Shown one piece after another: positions 5,952-7,250 of a stretch of 7,250 nucleotides of DNA. The first letter of the stretch is position 1; every line of letters begins with the position of its first letter. This stretch comes from Lysobacteraceae bacterium (GTDB lineage: Bacteria > Pseudomonadota > Gammaproteobacteria > Xanthomonadales > Xanthomonadaceae). The position numbers were made by a program, and so were the translations under genes. The stretch spans positions 1 through 7,250 of the forward strand of contig JAIXTZ010000139.1 of NCBI GenBank assembly GCA_027483745.1, in the 5' to 3' direction. Below the pieces are notes generated by a model. That model searched no databases and was not told the origin of the DNA. It saw nothing but the letters and a program-made list of their open reading frames with translations.

Positions 5952-7250
5952 TCAGTCCGGGTCGTAGTCGAGGTTCGGCGCCAGCCAGCGCTCGGCCTGC
6001 TCCAAAGGTAGACCCTTGCGCTTCGCGTAGTCGGCGACCTGCTCGCGCGAAAGCCGGCCGACCACGAAGTACTGGCTGTCCGGATGGCTGAAGTACAGGC
6101 CGCTCACCGCCGAGGCCGGGTACATGGCGAAGTTCTCGGTCAGCGACAGGCCGATCCTCGTTTCCACCTGCAGCAGGTCGAAGATCGTGCGCTTCTCGCT
6201 GTGCTCGGGGCAGGCCGGGTACCCCGGCGCGGGGCGGATGCCGCGGTAGTCCTCGCGGATAAAGGCCTCGTTGTCAAAGGCCTCGTCGGCGGCATAGCCC
6301 CAGAGCCGGGTGCGCACTTCGCGATGCAGCCATTCGGCACAGGCTTCGGCGAAACGGTCGGCCAGCGCCTTCAGCAGGATGGCGTTGTAGTCGTCGTTCG
6401 CGGCCTCGAAGCGGGCCACGTGCGGCTCGATCCCGATTCCGGCGTTGACGGCGAAGGCACCGACCCAATCGTTGTGCCCGGGCGGCGCAATGAAGTCGGC
6501 CAGCGCGAGGTTGGGCCGCGTATCGGGTTTGTCGGCCTGCTGCCGCAGGGTGTGGAGCGTGGCGACGCGCTGCGTGGGCTGCGCCGGGTCGAACACGGCG
6601 ATGTCGTCGCCGTGTTGGGCGGCGGGCCACAGGCCGGCGACCGCCTTGGCGGTCAGCCACTTTTCCGCGACGAGCTGGTCGAGCATGGCCTGCGCGTCGC
6701 GCCAGAGTTCGCGGGCCTGCGTACCGACGATGGCATCGTCGAGGATCTGCGGGTAGCGGCCGGCCAGCTCCCAGGTCTGGAAGAAGGGCGTCCAGTCGAT
6801 GAACTCGCGCAACGTGGCCAAGGGCACGTCGTCGAACACCGTCACGCCGGGGGCGTGCGGCTGCGGCGGCGTGTAGGCCGACCAGTCCGGCGCGAAGCGC
6901 TTGGCGCGGGCGCGCTCCAATGGCATCAGCGGCTTGGCGTCGCCGCGGTTGGCGTGGCGGCGGCGGACGTCCTCGTAATCGGCCTCGATCGTGGCCATGA
7001 ACGGTTCGCGCAGGTCCTTCGAGAGCAGACTCTGGGCCACGCCGACGGCGCGCGAGGCGTCCTTCACCCACACCACGGGCTCGGCGTAGTGCGGGTCGAT
7101 CTTCAGCGCCGTGTGGGCGCGACTGGTGGTGGCGCCGCCGATCATTAAAGGCACCGTGAAGCCCTGGCGCTTCATTTCCTTGGCGACATGGCTCATCTCT
7201 TCCAGGGAGGGCGTGATCAGGCCGGAGAGGCCGATCAGGTCGACGTTCTC
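5952..7250 (-). CDS. metH: Cobalamin-dependent methionine synthase MetH, C-terminal part
   Basis: The last 432 residues of MetH, cut by the right edge; the frame is open to base 7250 and ends with TGA at 5954-5952. MetH is cytoplasmic and transfers a methyl group from methyltetrahydrofolate through cobalamin to homocysteine, giving methionine. The fragment starts in the B12-binding domain: DLIGLSGLITPSLEEM (4-19) and GGATTSRAHTA (38-48) line the cobalamin pocket in characterised MetH. The cobalt-ligand motif DxHxxG would lie outside the window. From about residue 100 to the end is the AdoMet-dependent reactivation domain, with FIDWTPFFQTWELAGRYP, the AdoMet-binding motif RPAPGYP (339-345) followed by ACPEH, and YFSHPDSQYFVV near the end. 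The C-terminus ERWLAPNLDYDPD closely resembles that of E. coli MetH. Nothing is truncated or frameshifted in the visible part. The homocysteine and folate domains lie beyond the edge, so whether they are in the same polypeptide cannot be seen. Confidence 0.97.
   Translation of the reverse strand, partial: ENVDLIGLSGLITPSLEEMSHVAKEMKRQGFTVPLMIGGATTSRAHTALKIDPHYAEPVVWVKDASRAVGVAQSLLSKDLREPFMATIEADYEDVRRRHANRGDAKPLMPLERARAKRFAPDWSAYTPPQPHAPGVTVFDDVPLATLREFIDWTPFFQTWELAGRYPQILDDAIVGTQARELWRDAQAMLDQLVAEKWLTAKAVAGLWPAAQHGDDIAVFDPAQPTQRVATLHTLRQQADKPDTRPNLALADFIAPPGHNDWVGAFAVNAGIGIEPHVARFEAANDDYNAILLKALADRFAEACAEWLHREVRTRLWGYAADEAFDNEAFIREDYRGIRPAPGYPACPEHSEKRTIFDLLQVETRIGLSLTENFAMYPASAVSGLYFSHPDSQYFVVGRLSREQVADYAKRKGLPLEQAERWLAPNLDYDPD

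Overview
The window is very GC-rich, with dense coding on the minus strand and short intergenic gaps. Codons strongly favour G or C at the third position. Together with the genes present, this suggests a high-GC proteobacterium, most likely a gammaproteobacterium of the Xanthomonadaceae/Lysobacteraceae type. That placement is inferred from composition and general gene content, not from a search. No insertion sequence, CRISPR array, tRNA or rRNA was seen.

All five supported genes are on the minus strand, so the window reads right to left. (1) 7250-5952 is the 3' end of metH, cobalamin-dependent methionine synthase: the end of the B12-binding domain plus the complete AdoMet-activation domain. 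(2) After a 108-base gap with a small inverted repeat comes a complete M3-family zinc metallopeptidase (dcp-like, 5843-3648). It has a signal peptide, so it probably acts in the periplasm. (3) A strong intrinsic terminator (10-bp stem, UUCG loop) follows it. (4) A two-gene unit comes next: a DExH helicase with a C-terminal four-cysteine domain (3516-1147), overlapping by ATGA a DnaQ-like exonuclease (1150-263). In architecture and order these match MrfA/YprA and MrfB/YprB, the Bacillus subtilis mitomycin repair factors. (5) Eleven bases further on, a gene that runs off the left edge (251-1) begins like a permuted NlpC/P60 (YiiX-like) cysteine hydrolase.

metH and dcp look like ordinary housekeeping genes. 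The most interesting part is the probable mrfA-mrfB-hydrolase transcription unit. The helicase and exonuclease would together unwind and resect damaged DNA, probably in a nucleotide-excision-like route independent of UvrABC. The third gene has no obvious DNA-repair role. The exonuclease is compact and ends right after its catalytic domain. No clearly new system is visible; the helicase-exonuclease pair is known from Firmicutes but little studied in proteobacteria.
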